Shown: positions 35,429-44,353, numbered from the stretch's first letter. The stretch is DNA of 56,071 nt from Desulfobacteraceae bacterium (GCA_003599575.1 QZKV01000012.1:1-56071); one strand, 5' to 3'. The notes: generated by a model from the sequence alone, not told the origin. Made by a program: numbers and translations.

Positions 35429-36607
35429 GTGCATAAAAGAAAAATCATGGAAAACATTTACTGGATGGGCGCTGTTGATTGGGACCGACGTCTTTTTGAT
35501 TCTCTGATCCCGCTTCCGGACGGCACATCCTACAATGCTTATCTGATTGAAGGCAGCGAGAAAACCGCGCTTCTGGACACGGTCGATCCGCCCATGAGCG
35601 GTGAATTGATGGCCCAACTGGGGCAAGTGGATAAAATTGATTTCATCATCTCTCATCATGCCGAGCAGGACCATTCCGGCGCCATTCCGCGTGTGCTTGA
35701 GCAGTTTCCGGAAGCAAAAGTAGTCGTGACCACCAAGGCCAAAGGTATGCTCATGGATCTTTTGAAAATTCCGGAGAACGCCTTTATCACCGTGCAGGAT
35801 GGCGAAACATTATCTCTCGGAAACAAAACCCTGAAGTTTCTTTACACGCCCTGGGTGCACTGGCCGGAAACCATGGTGACCTATCTGCAGGAAGACAAAA
35901 TTCTATTCAGCTGCGATTTTTATGGCTCCCATATCGCCACCTCCGACCTTTTCGTGAATGACCAGGGCCGGGTGCATGAAGCCGCCAAACGCTATTTTGC
36001 TGAAATTATGATGCCCTTCCGAAACACCATCTCCAGAAACATGGAAAAACTCAGAGGGTATGATATCCGTATGATTGCCCCAAGCCACGGCCAGATTTAC
36101 GACCAGCCGGAATGGATCATGAATGCCTACCGGGATTGGGTTCTAGGTAATCCTCACAATGTGGTCGTTCTGCCTTTTGTGTCGATGCATGGCAGTACCA
36201 GGCAACTGGTTGACCACCTGACTTCCGCTCTTGTCGACCGCGGGGTACGTATCGAGCTGTTCAATCTGGCCGTCACCGATATCGGCAAGCTCGCCATGGC
36301 GCTGGTCGACGCGGGCACGATCGTCCTGGGCGCACCAACTGTCCTGGTCGGTCCCCACCCCCTGGCCGCTTATGCGGCGCTGTTGGCCAATGCATTGAAA
36401 CCCAAGGCTAAGTTTCTCTCCATCATCGGCTCGTATGGGTGGGGCGGCAAAACCGTGGAAACCCTTGCTGGAATGATTCCCAACTTGAAAGTTGAGGTCT
36501 TGGAACCGGTTTTATGCAAAGGAGTTCCCTCAGCGCCTGATTTCGAGGCCTTGGACAAATTGGCCGGCACGATCGCTCAAAAGCACAAAGAGAATGGCTT
36601 CCGATAG
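35429..36607 (+). CDS. A-type flavoprotein (FprA family)
   Basis: 392 aa from a GTG start whose RBS AAGGGAG stands 7 bases upstream; an internal ATG at 35447 has none. The N-terminal metallo-beta-lactamase fold carries the diiron ligands HHAEQDHSG and SCDFYGSH. The C-terminal flavodoxin domain binds FMN (FVSMHGSTRQ, APTVLVGPHPL, GSYGWGGKTVE). Such proteins reduce O2 to water or NO to N2O and protect anaerobes. They accept electrons from rubredoxin or F420H2. No rubredoxin gene is adjacent. Confidence 0.92.
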   Translation: MHKRKIMENIYWMGAVDWDRRLFDSLIPLPDGTSYNAYLIEGSEKTALLDTVDPPMSGELMAQLGQVDKIDFIISHHAEQDHSGAIPRVLEQFPEAKVVVTTKAKGMLMDLLKIPENAFITVQDGETLSLGNKTLKFLYTPWVHWPETMVTYLQEDKILFSCDFYGSHIATSDLFVNDQGRVHEAAKRYFAEIMMPFRNTISRNMEKLRGYDIRMIAPSHGQIYDQPEWIMNAYRDWVLGNPHNVVVLPFVSMHGSTRQLVDHLTSALVDRGVRIELFNLAVTDIGKLAMALVDAGTIVLGAPTVLVGPHPLAAYAALLANALKPKAKFLSIIGSYGWGGKTVETLAGMIPNLKVEVLEPVLCKGVPSAPDFEALDKLAGTIAQKHKENGFR

Positions 36608-36830
36608 AGCCGATCGGCCAGGCAAGCCGGGGTCCAGCCCCTTACGGGATAGCGCTAAAGCCATCTGTTTTTATGAACATCCTGGTGAGGGCCCCGGTGA
36701 ATGCAGCACGCATCATGGACGGCATACTGCTTCCCATGATGCGTGCCGACCAAATCGATATTTCTACCCCACTTCGCTCCATCGCGATTTCAGTGAGCGG
36801 CTGTGCGGCGGGGACACAGCCGAACGTTCT

Positions 36831-37970
36831 TCAAAACTGTATGGCGAGTTGGGCCGCGAAGGCGTCGCTGGTTTGATAATCATTTTCGAATTCACTGCGC
36901 AGGTATTCCAAACCCAGTTTAGTGTTTTCGAACAGAGTCCAGTTTATGATGGCGCCGTACTGGGCTGTGGGGAGGAATTCGCCGCTGCCGGCATCGCCGT
37001 CGGTTGATCCGCCATAGCGCAAGGCCGCCTGCCAGCGATCGGTGAACGCGTATCCCAGTTCCAAATTCCAGGCAGCGGGACGGCATTTTCGCGTGTCGGC
37101 ACCATCGTATAGCTCGCCGGCCTCAAAATCTTCCAAGGCCGCGACGTACTCTCCGAAAAACGTGAGCCGTTCGGAGAGTGTGAGCGTCAAAAAGGCGCTC
37201 CAACCGGCGACGGTGTCATTTAAGTCTCTCTGAACCTGATCGGCGAAAGAATCCGCGGCCGCCAGGTTGGAGGTGAAGGAAGCGCCAAAAGTGATGCCCT
37301 CCACAGGTGTGACGACCATCCGGCCGGCCAAATTATCGATATGGTCGTTGGCGTCGGCTTCCTTGGTTTTGCCGTTGAAGACGCCCACGCAGATATCGAC
37401 CAGTTCCCCGCCCAGCCCATATCCCACCACCACCGCGCCTTCATTGGTTTCGCCCAACTCCAGGGTTGTGGGGTCGGTGATGAAATGACTTTCGAAATTG
37501 CCGAAGGGGATATACTGCCGGCCGGCGATCAGGTATGCGGGGAAGTTGTCCGTTCCGGTCAATGTAATGAATCCTTCGTCCACGAAGAGCTCATCTTCTT
37601 CATATTTGAACAGGACATGCCCATCTATGTATTTGGCGATGTTGGCGTCCACCGCCAACTCTACCGTCGCCAAGTCGACATCGCTGCCCCTTTCATCGTC
37701 TATGGTCCGATCGTCGAAGTCGATCCGATTGTAGCCGGCCTCCACCTCGATCAGTCCGCCGATTTTGATACGCTCGAACCATTTGCTTCCCTCGATTTGT
37801 CGTCCCAAGGCCTCTTCCAACACGCCGCCCCGGTCTTCCAGACTTTTTACGCCTCCTGGCTGCGAATCGGTCGCCTTCGGATCAGATATCACCTCCTGTG
37901 CCAGGAGGGGAGAAGCCGCGGCCGCATTTACCAAGATCGACACCATCATCAATGATACCATTTTCTTCAT
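36831..37970 (-). CDS. LbtU-like outer-membrane beta-barrel (siderophore-porin type)
   Basis: 379 aa. The start MKKMVSLMMVSILVNAAAAS gives a signal peptide; the upstream frame is six codons longer. GRQIEGSKWFERIKIGGLIEVEAGYN opens the barrel. Regular alternation of hydrophobic and polar residues, with acidic loops (FDDRTIDDERGSDVDLATVE, ADANDHIDN), continues to a C-terminal aromatic residue (FAAQLAIQF), the OMP assembly signal. The resemblance is to the LbtU family of siderophore uptake porins. It lies close to the feo region, consistent with iron supply. Confidence 0.75.
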   Translation of the reverse strand: MKKMVSLMMVSILVNAAAASPLLAQEVISDPKATDSQPGGVKSLEDRGGVLEEALGRQIEGSKWFERIKIGGLIEVEAGYNRIDFDDRTIDDERGSDVDLATVELAVDANIAKYIDGHVLFKYEEDELFVDEGFITLTGTDNFPAYLIAGRQYIPFGNFESHFITDPTTLELGETNEGAVVVGYGLGGELVDICVGVFNGKTKEADANDHIDNLAGRMVVTPVEGITFGASFTSNLAAADSFADQVQRDLNDTVAGWSAFLTLTLSERLTFFGEYVAALEDFEAGELYDGADTRKCRPAAWNLELGYAFTDRWQAALRYGGSTDGDAGSGEFLPTAQYGAIINWTLFENTKLGLEYLRSEFENDYQTSDAFAAQLAIQF

Positions 37971-38054
37971 CTGCTGCACTCCATTCATCCGATGTGTTCA
38001 TGGTTTGATATTCTTATGGGTATTTGAAAACAGTTCTGCTACAAACGAGCCCAC

Positions 38055-38104
38055 AAAAAAGACGCAACACGGTCGGCCTGTTTCCAAGGCCTGTGTGCGT
38101 CTTC
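38055..38104 (-). terminator. Rho-independent terminator of the feo operon
   Basis: On the minus strand, a long hairpin with arms AAGACGCA and TGCGTCTT and an AGGCC-rich inner stem, followed by six T (complement of 38055-38060). It lies downstream of feoC and the ATPase remnant. Confidence 0.75.
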
Positions 38105-38168
38105 ACTTGTCCGCCAGACAGCGCGACCCGCAAGACTTTATCGACGTTCGAGCGACTCTCTTTTTCTG

Positions 38169-38300
38169 CTACTCTTCCGGAAAAATGGCCAGGCTGGCCG
38201 AACTGAGCACCACCAGGATGCTGCCCACATTGTGAACCACAGCCGCGGCGGTGGGGTTAGGCACCCCATGCCGCTGAGCGGCATTCAGCGGCGCGATCAT
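38169..38300 (-). pseudogene. P-type metal ATPase C-terminal remnant
   Basis: The frame after 38300 reads MIAPLNAAQRHGVPNPTAAA and then VVHNVGSILVVLSSASLAIF, the last transmembrane helices of a heavy-metal P-type ATPase (P-T-A-A-A-V-V-H-N motif). Nothing of the rest of the ATPase is present; it follows directly after feoC. It looks like a relic of a metal exporter or importer once next to the feo locus. Confidence 0.6.
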
Positions 38301-38521
38301 GCCCGCCAGGCATAGATTTCTACGGCGGCATGGCAACTGCACGCGGAACAGCTTTTGTGGCAGCCTGCCTGTAAAATGGTTCTGGACACCCTGCCTTTGT
38401 GTACCCATTGTTCCAGCATGCCCCGCATGGCGTCCGGGGTTGTGTCGAAGTGAAGCGACAGGTCGTTCAGTGAGGCCTGTCTGTGCTCTTGCAGATAGCG
38501 CTTGATGTCTGAAAGTATCAT
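38297..38521 (-). CDS. feoC: FeoC-like regulator
   Basis: 74 aa, RBS GAGGGGTTCC. A winged-helix N-terminus (SDIKRYLQEHRQASLNDLSLHF) is followed by a cysteine cluster CHKSCSACSC, the expected Fe-S site of FeoC. FeoC modulates FeoB stability and activity. It starts 38 bp after feoB ends. Confidence 0.85.
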   Translation of the reverse strand: MILSDIKRYLQEHRQASLNDLSLHFDTTPDAMRGMLEQWVHKGRVSRTILQAGCHKSCSACSCHAAVEIYAWRA

Positions 38522-38559
38522 GGAACCCCTCTATTTTCTCTGGCGTTATCGCTGGTATT

Positions 38560-40881
38560 TCAGGCTTGCGCGCCGCTCACAAGGGTTGGCAACGCGATGG
38601 GTCGCTTTTGCCCTGCGTGGCGCATGATCAGCACGACGGCTGTAAAAAGCGCACCAATGAGAGCGATCCAGGTCAATGAGCTGACCGGGTGGCGAGCGAT
38701 GGTGGCGGCCTGGTAAAACAAAGTGGCCGCCATATAGGCCAGGGTCGCGGCCCAGGCGCAGGCAAAAAAGGTCCAGCGCAGGTTGGTTTCGCGGTAGATG
38801 GCGGCAATGGCCGCTACACAGGGAACGTACAGCAGGACCATGAGAAGATATGCGAAAGCCCCGATGCGTCCGTCGAAAAGTCGTACCATGGCGCCGAAGG
38901 TGGCCAATTTGACTTCCTGCGCCTCGGCGGCGGTCTCAATACTGCTCACGTCGCCGATGGAGATCCCCAATGGGTCAAGGATGAGATCGGCCAAGCCGGC
39001 CAGGTTTTCCGGGATGGTGGTCAAGGCGTCGCCGATTGCGCTCGGCAGGTCGAACATTTCTTCTTCACTGTCTTGAGTTCCGGCATCCATCTGGGCGTAG
39101 AGAGCGTCCAGGGTGCCTACAACCGCTTCCTTGGCGAATATGCCGGTGAAGACGCCCACAGCGGCCGGCCAGTTTTCTTCGGAAATACCCATGGGGGCGA
39201 AGACGGGCGTTATGCTTTTACCGATGGCACTCAGAGCGGATTTATCGCTGTCTTCATTGCCGAAGGTGCCGTCCGTACCCAGAGTGTTGAGAAAGCTTAA
39301 CGCCACCACCACCGGCAGGATAATTTTGCCGGCCCGGAACATGAAGGTCTTGAGCCGGTCCCAGGTCCTGATAAGGACCCCTTTGGCCGTAGGCATGTGG
39401 TAGGGCGGCAGTTCCATTACAAATGGCGTGATCTCGCCTTTAAGCAGCGTGCGCTTCAAAACCAGGCCGGTCATGACGGCGCATCCGAGGCCGATCAGGT
39501 ACAGGCTGAACACGATGTTCTGACCTCCCACCGGAAAAAATGCCGCCGCAAAGAGCGCATACACCGGCAGGCGCGCACCGCAGGACATAAATGGGCTCAT
39601 CAGGACCGACAGCGTGCGGTCGCGTTGGTTCTCGAGCGTGCGCGTGGCCATGATGGCCGGTACGTTGCATCCGAAACCCACCAGCATGGGGACAAAGGCT
39701 TTGCCGGGCAGGCCGATGAAGCGCATCAGGCGGTCCATGACAAAGGCGGCCCGGGCCATGTAGCCGGAGTCTTCCAGAAGGCAGAGGCACAGAAACATGA
39801 AGGCGATGGGCGGGATGAAGGTGGCGATGGTCTGGATGCCGCCGCCGATGCCGCCGGAGATTATCGCCGTGAGCCAATCCGGGGAACCGGCCGCGGTCAA
39901 AAGCTGGTTGGCGCCGTCTACGAAGATCGCCGCGGCAAACCCGTCGAAAAAATCGATGAAAGCGCCGCCCACATTGATCGTCACCATGAACACCAGATAC
40001 ATGGCCAAAAGAAACAGGGGCATTCCGAAGATCCGATCCAGGACCATGCGATCGATCTTGTCAGACAAGGTTCGGCTGACGCGCGACCCTCTATTGACGG
40101 TATTTTCGGTCAGCCGGCGGATCAATCCATAGCGGCTGTCGGCGATGAGAATGTCGGTTTCTTCTCCGAGATTTTCTTCGATCTTCTTCAAATGCCGGTC
40201 CAGAATACTTTTGGCTGCGGTAGACATCCGTCCCGTCGCCCAGGGATCTGATTCGAGCATTTTGATGGCGCTCCAACGCGGGGTCATTTTGCCGCCGGGC
40301 ATCGCCTTTCCGATTTCGGGCAGCAATGCAGTGATCGCCGCTTCGATCTCGGCTGGATAAGTCACATCGAGATCCGCACATTTTTTTTGACCGGCGGCCT
40401 GGCTGATAACATCCTTTAAGAGACCGATGCCTTCGTTCCTGGCTGCCACCAGCGGCACCACCGGACAGCCGAGCCGCCGTGCCAGGCCCGGCACATCGAT
40501 CTCTATCCGCCGTTCGCGGGCCATGTCCATCATGTTCAATGCCAGCACGAGCGGTACGTTCATTTCCAGCAATTGCAGCGTAAGATAGAGATTGCGCTCC
40601 AGGTTGGAGCCATCCACGATATTGACGATCAGGTCGGCTTCACCGGAAAGGATATAATCCCGGGCGACCGCTTCATCCAGGGAGGCCGCGGAAAGCGAAT
40701 AGATGCCGGGCAGATCCACCAGTTCAACTTTTTTGCCGTCATGCAGATATTCACCCGACTTGCGCTCCACGGTCACGCCCGGCCAGTTGCCGACGCGCTG
40801 TCTGGCGCCGGTCATGGCATTGAACAAGGTCGTTTTGCCGCAATTGGGATTTCCAACCACACCGATCACACACTTATGCAT
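38560..40881 (-). CDS. feoB: Ferrous iron transporter FeoB
   Basis: 773 aa from MHKCVIGVVGNPNCGKTTLF; RBS AAGGGG fits this start better than the ATG six bases upstream. The cytoplasmic G domain has G1 GNPNCGKTT, G2/G3 GVTVERKSGE and DLPGIYS, and G4 LNMMD. The membrane part carries two Gate motifs (the conserved P-F-M-S-C-G-A-R and GFGCNVPA). It imports Fe(II) across the inner membrane, coupled to GTP hydrolysis. It overlaps the short feoA upstream. Confidence 0.95.
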   Translation of the reverse strand: MHKCVIGVVGNPNCGKTTLFNAMTGARQRVGNWPGVTVERKSGEYLHDGKKVELVDLPGIYSLSAASLDEAVARDYILSGEADLIVNIVDGSNLERNLYLTLQLLEMNVPLVLALNMMDMARERRIEIDVPGLARRLGCPVVPLVAARNEGIGLLKDVISQAAGQKKCADLDVTYPAEIEAAITALLPEIGKAMPGGKMTPRWSAIKMLESDPWATGRMSTAAKSILDRHLKKIEENLGEETDILIADSRYGLIRRLTENTVNRGSRVSRTLSDKIDRMVLDRIFGMPLFLLAMYLVFMVTINVGGAFIDFFDGFAAAIFVDGANQLLTAAGSPDWLTAIISGGIGGGIQTIATFIPPIAFMFLCLCLLEDSGYMARAAFVMDRLMRFIGLPGKAFVPMLVGFGCNVPAIMATRTLENQRDRTLSVLMSPFMSCGARLPVYALFAAAFFPVGGQNIVFSLYLIGLGCAVMTGLVLKRTLLKGEITPFVMELPPYHMPTAKGVLIRTWDRLKTFMFRAGKIILPVVVALSFLNTLGTDGTFGNEDSDKSALSAIGKSITPVFAPMGISEENWPAAVGVFTGIFAKEAVVGTLDALYAQMDAGTQDSEEEMFDLPSAIGDALTTIPENLAGLADLILDPLGISIGDVSSIETAAEAQEVKLATFGAMVRLFDGRIGAFAYLLMVLLYVPCVAAIAAIYRETNLRWTFFACAWAATLAYMAATLFYQAATIARHPVSSLTWIALIGALFTAVVLIMRHAGQKRPIALPTLVSGAQA

Positions 40882-41119
40882 TTCCATTTCCCCTTTCCAC
40901 GATCAAAGCCGAAGCCTCGTCCTTGCGCAGCGTCAGCGCGAATCCCCGCAACTGGATCTCCACCGGGTCGCCCATGGGGGCGATCCGCTCGACGACAAAT
41001 CGGGTCCCGCGCGTCAGCCCCATGGCAAGCAACTTTTCGCGGTAAACCGTGGCGCCTTTGGCATACCCGAAGACGGTGCCGCTCTCTCCCACTTTCATAT
41101 CCCGCAGTGTCGTTTTCAT
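40874..41119 (-). CDS. feoA: FeoA protein
   Basis: 81 aa SH3-like protein (GESGTVFGYAKGATVYREKL, LTRGTRFVVERIAPMGDPVE). FeoA assists FeoB, possibly as a GTPase activator. RBS AAGGGAG. Start and preceding feoA stop overlap as ATGA; feoB overlaps its end. Confidence 0.9.
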   Translation of the reverse strand: MKTTLRDMKVGESGTVFGYAKGATVYREKLLAMGLTRGTRFVVERIAPMGDPVEIQLRGFALTLRKDEASALIVERGNGNA

Positions 41120-41373
41120 GAACGTCTCCCTTCAACGGCGACCAGTATTTTCTGGGCCATGCCGCCGCCCAGGAACAGTCGCGTGCTTTCGCAACCCAAC
41201 AGCATTTTTCCATCGAGCCGGTTTTGAATGACTTCCAACCGCCCGCCGACCCGCAGCCCCATGCCGGCCAGCCGATCCTGGAACTCTCTGCCGCCGCTCA
41301 TGCAGGTAATTCGGACCCATTCCCCTTCCTGGACGAGGCGCAGCGGCATACATGCCTTTACATTCGATTCCAT
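41116..41373 (-). CDS. feoA: FeoA protein, first copy
   Basis: 85 aa, a second FeoA-type SH3-like domain (CMSGGREFQDRLAGMGLRVG, then LLGCESTRLFLGGGMAQKIL). It leads the operon. Two separate feoA genes before feoB are a common arrangement in Desulfobacterota. Its promoter region carries a DtxR-type palindrome at 41440. Confidence 0.88.
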   Translation of the reverse strand: MESNVKACMPLRLVQEGEWVRITCMSGGREFQDRLAGMGLRVGGRLEVIQNRLDGKMLLGCESTRLFLGGGMAQKILVAVEGRRS

Positions 41374-41439
41374 TTTCAGATGCCATCCTTGAATTTTTAA
41401 ATTTCAAAAAACAAAGATCGTAAGTGAGAACTCATTTTG

Positions 41440-41453
41440 TTAGTGCCATCTAA
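41440..41453. promoter_or_regulatory. DtxR-type operator at the feo promoter
   Basis: TTAGTGCCATCTAA matches the perfect palindrome TTAGATGCATCTAA of the dtxR-like promoter at 11 of 14 positions. A minus-strand TTGACA lies 35 bp upstream (41493-41488). Confidence 0.6.
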
Positions 41454-41553
41454 TTTTGATGGGTATATCTACATTGTCAGATTTTTTTGTCAAGCAATAT
41501 TTTTGGATGAAAAAGGATAATTCGGGAGTGTTTTAGAAAAGGCTTACTTTGGT

Positions 41554-41694
41554 ATGAGCCATGGGACGCCGGAGGCGCGATGGATGGTGTGCCCAGTTGA
41601 CGGAGAGGGTTGTACCGATTGCGAATATTGCGCGCTTGCGCGGCTGGAGCGACGGTTCCTTATTGTTGCACTTTCCTTAACGAAGTTGCCATAA
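41554..41694 (+). CDS. Possible 46-aa cysteine-rich protein
   Basis: Frame MSHGTPEARWMVCPVDGEGC followed by TDCEYCALARLERRFL and a hydrophobic end. The C-x6-C-x2-C-x2-C spacing could bind metal. The RBS (AAAAGG 12 bases upstream) is poor and no homolog is recognised. A plus-oriented terminator follows at 41709. It may be spurious; it lies divergent from feo. Confidence 0.3.
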   Translation: MSHGTPEARWMVCPVDGEGCTDCEYCALARLERRFLIVALSLTKLP

Positions 41695-41706
41695 AGGAAG
41701 TGCAAC
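41665..41706. repeat. Inverted repeat GTTGCACTTTCCTT / AAGGAAGTGCAAC
   Basis: 13-14 bp arms with one bulge and a loop of about 15 nt. It overlaps the end of the small Cys-rich frame and precedes the terminator. Confidence 0.5.
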
Positions 41707-41708
41707 AA

Positions 41709-41745
41709 GCGGGGTTGCCGCAAGAACCCCGCTTTGTGCTTTTTC
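41709..41745 (+). terminator. Terminator hairpin, plus-oriented
   Basis: Perfect arms GCGGGGTT/AACCCCGC, loop GCCGCAAG, then TTTGTGCTTTTT on the plus strand. It may also serve the convergent bacterioferritin gene. Confidence 0.6.
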
Positions 41746-41754
41746 GGGAACGCC

Positions 41755-42231
41755 TCAATCTTTGGGACGGATCTGCTGCGCCAGGTAAATGGGTTTGCCC
41801 ATTTGATTGATCTGATCTAATTGGGCCTCGAGTTCATCCAGGTGCTCCTCTTCTTCTCTGAGGATGGAATTCAGAAGGTCGCGGGTCCCGTTGTCCCCCT
41901 CACCGACCGCAATTTTGATGGCTTCGTTGTAGGCTTTTACAGCGCTAATTTCCAGGGCCAGATCGTTTTTGTGCTGGGCTTCGACCTCCTCGCCGATGCG
42001 GATAGTCTGCAGGGTGCTGACATTGGGACGACCTTCCAAAAACAGAAGCCGCTCGATCAGCTTTTCGGCATGGACCATTTCAGTGAACGCTCTGGCGCGG
42101 TCCATTTTATGAAGCCGCTCATAGTTCCAGTTTTCACACATTTCCGAGTGCACCATATACTGGTTGACGGCGGTCAGTTCCTCGGCCAGAAGCTCATTGA
42201 GCTTCTGAATAACTTTTTCACTGCCTTTCAT
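41755..42231 (-). CDS. bfr: Bacterioferritin
   Basis: 158 aa; RBS AAAGGAGAAAGCA. A four-helix ferroxidase protein: ELLAEELTAVNQYMVHSEMC has the first ferroxidase ligands and the haem-ligand Met, EMVHAEKLIERLLFLEG follows, and EEEEHLDELEAQLDQI contains the late E-x-x-H. Stores iron as ferric mineral in a 24-mer and detoxifies peroxide. It lies between feo and the DtxR regulator, so the locus combines uptake, storage and regulation of iron. Confidence 0.92.
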   Translation of the reverse strand: MKGSEKVIQKLNELLAEELTAVNQYMVHSEMCENWNYERLHKMDRARAFTEMVHAEKLIERLLFLEGRPNVSTLQTIRIGEEVEAQHKNDLALEISAVKAYNEAIKIAVGEGDNGTRDLLNSILREEEEHLDELEAQLDQINQMGKPIYLAQQIRPKD

Positions 42232-42444
42232 TGCTTTCTCCTTTGTTATGGTTGGGTTGGTGTTTTTATGGGTGTGAAAAGCGAAGGAACGAATTGAGTG
42301 TTTGGTCGAATAAACTTACTCTGGGTCTGCAGTTTTTCTGAATAGGGCAATGACCCTAATTGGCGGCTGTTTTTTACCCAATCACGGCCGGATGAGGTGG
42401 TACAGGACGGGTTTGATGAGAGGCTGGCTTGCGCCCACCATGCC

Positions 42445-43002
42445 TTATTTATTAGACGCTGCCTTATTTTTCCTGGTCTTCTTTGCCTTCTGATTGATCT
42501 CGCAGGAGAAAGTCTTGGCACAGGCCTCGCATTTCTGACTGGTGCGCCCGGTCTTGCGGAATTCTTCAAAGTAGTGCAGCCAGCTGTCTCCGGCGCGGGG
42601 GCAGGCTTGAATAAACTGCATGAAGTCGGTCAGGCTTTCAAGCGTGGAGACACTCAGTGAATGCTCCATTTTACACGCTTCTTCGTCAGCCGTTTGGTGA
42701 TCGATCTTGAGAATGTCGGTCAAAAACCGGAACAACACCTGGTGTCTGCGGTGCATTTCCCGCCCGACACTGGCGCCACTGTCCGTCAGCTCCACATACT
42801 CGTACTTTTCGTAATTGACCAAGCCCCTGTCGTTCAAGGTCTTGAGCATGCTGGTGACCGTGGGCATTTTGACATCCAGCCGCTTGGCGATATCCCTGAC
42901 GCGGATCACTTTCTTATCCTGGTCCAAGTCGAAAATAGCCTCCAGATAGTCCTCCATGGTAGAGGTCAGCGGCTTTTCGGGAGCGTCGATATTGGGTGCT
43001 GT
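42445..43002 (-). CDS. DtxR/MntR family metalloregulator
   Basis: 185 aa from MTAPNIDAPE; RBS AAAGGGATGTC. The N-terminal winged helix (EDYLEAIFDLDQDKKVIRVR, then DIAKRLDVKMPTVTSMLKTL) and the metal/dimer domain (MHRRHQVLFRFLTDIL, then ADEEACKMEHSLS) are clear. There is a short C-terminal Cys-containing tail (KCEACAKTFSCEI) instead of the SH3 domain. It probably senses Fe(II) or Mn(II). The perfect palindrome overlapping its own -10, repeated at feo, points to autoregulation and control of feo. Confidence 0.9.
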   Translation of the reverse strand, partial: TAPNIDAPEKPLTSTMEDYLEAIFDLDQDKKVIRVRDIAKRLDVKMPTVTSMLKTLNDRGLVNYEKYEYVELTDSGASVGREMHRRHQVLFRFLTDILKIDHQTADEEACKMEHSLSVSTLESLTDFMQFIQACPRAGDSWLHYFEEFRKTGRTSQKCEACAKTFSCEINQKAKKTRKNKAASNK

Positions 43003-43036
43003 CATGACATCCCTTTCTTTAACTTTGCGAATTTTA

Positions 43037-43050
43037 TTAGATGCATCTAA
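43037..43050. promoter_or_regulatory. DtxR-type operator at the regulator's own promoter
   Basis: TTAGATGCATCTAA, a perfect 14-bp palindrome. On the minus strand it is overlapped by -10 TATTAG, with -35 TTGACT at 43076-43071 (18-bp spacer). An imperfect copy sits at the feo promoter. Confidence 0.7.
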
Positions 43051-43113
43051 TATCAAGCATGCGCAATCTCAGTCAAGCGTTATTGTGATATTATGCGTTG
43101 TATACCCCTTTTC

Positions 43114-44115
43114 CTATTGGGGATCGGCATTCCAGATGCGCTTCCAGATCCAGGGCAGACGTCCTGCGCCGCGTTCGCCCCTGATGCGCTCGCTTTCAGT
43201 GGGAATAGAATGCGGGTTTCCCATCTCCGCAACCTTGAATTGAAAGAAATAGTAGGGTTCCAGGCCCATTCGCAAATCAGTTAAAACGATGGCGCGGTCG
43301 CGTTTTTGGACTGAATAAAAGCCGTGCGTGAACCATTGCAGCCGTTGCACCGGCCAATGTCCGCTGAGGCCGTCCAGCAGGTGTTCATTGCTGGGATGGC
43401 GGCTGAAGCGGATATTTCTGTCTTTATCCAACAGGGAATAGAAGCCTTCGTAGTATCCCCGGTCATCCATCACGAGCACCCTCCACAACAGCGTGTTGAA
43501 TGGCGTCGGGACGGTAAGAAAGTTCCGGTAAGCAATGTTTTGCCGCGCCAAGTCCTGTTTGACGGTATCGTTGACGTAAAGCTTGGCACCCATACTCCAG
43601 GCCAGGTAAAGGGTGCTCAAGGCCAGACAAAAGGTGCTGAAGCGATGGCCGCGATCACCCTTGCGGGACATCATGGCCGCGGCCAATACGCCGCCCATCA
43701 AGGGAATCGAATAGACCGGATCGATGATGAATATGGTGGACCACATGACCGGCGGTGTCGCCAGCGGCCACAGAATCTGGGTGCCGTAAACCGTCAGACC
43801 ATCCAGCAGGATGTGGGTGATCAATGCCAGAAAGACCAGCATAAACCACCGTGTGCGGTATTCACGGGTGCCCGGATGCAGTTTGAGAATCAGCCATACG
43901 AAAACCGGGGTAAGGGCGCTCAGCACGAAAACCGAGTGGCTGAACCCGCGATGGTAGGTGAATTCTTTCACGGCCTCTCCGAAGGGGATCAGCACATCCA
44001 GATCCGGAAACAGCCCGCAAAGGCCTCCCCACAAAATGGCGCGATTGCCGATGCGACGACCCAATGTGGCTTCACCCACCGCCGCACCCAGCGCTATTTG
44101 AGTAACTGTATCCAT
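43114..44115 (-). CDS. Membrane-bound metal-dependent hydrolase (DUF457/YdjM type)
   Basis: 333 aa from MDTVTQIALGAAVGEATLGR; GAGG stands 8 bases upstream, although the frame opens much further up. The conserved ligands are seen: FPDLDVLIPFG, FTYHRGFSHSVFV and LALITHILLDGLTVYGTQIL. Four or five hydrophobic segments follow. This is the LexA-regulated YdjM/YfhO-like group of inner-membrane hydrolases of unknown substrate. The C-terminal 150 residues form a soluble domain. Confidence 0.82.
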   Translation of the reverse strand: MDTVTQIALGAAVGEATLGRRIGNRAILWGGLCGLFPDLDVLIPFGEAVKEFTYHRGFSHSVFVLSALTPVFVWLILKLHPGTREYRTRWFMLVFLALITHILLDGLTVYGTQILWPLATPPVMWSTIFIIDPVYSIPLMGGVLAAAMMSRKGDRGHRFSTFCLALSTLYLAWSMGAKLYVNDTVKQDLARQNIAYRNFLTVPTPFNTLLWRVLVMDDRGYYEGFYSLLDKDRNIRFSRHPSNEHLLDGLSGHWPVQRLQWFTHGFYSVQKRDRAIVLTDLRMGLEPYYFFQFKVAEMGNPHSIPTESERIRGERGAGRLPWIWKRIWNADPQ

Positions 44116-44353
44116 TGCATTGACCTCTTTCGTGGGATTACGAACCCACATGCTGATCTTGAATGATTTGGCTTCGCCGCCGCGCCAATATTTTCCAGCG
44201 GGCTCCAACCCGGCGTTGCGACAATAACAAAAGTAATGATCGCGCGCGAGGAAGCAAAAACAGCACGGCATAGGCGAATGGCGGGGCAAACCTGTCGAAT
44301 GTCCCAAACAGGTCCAGCGGGCAGCTGTTTTTCGCCCAAGCGTTACATATAAA

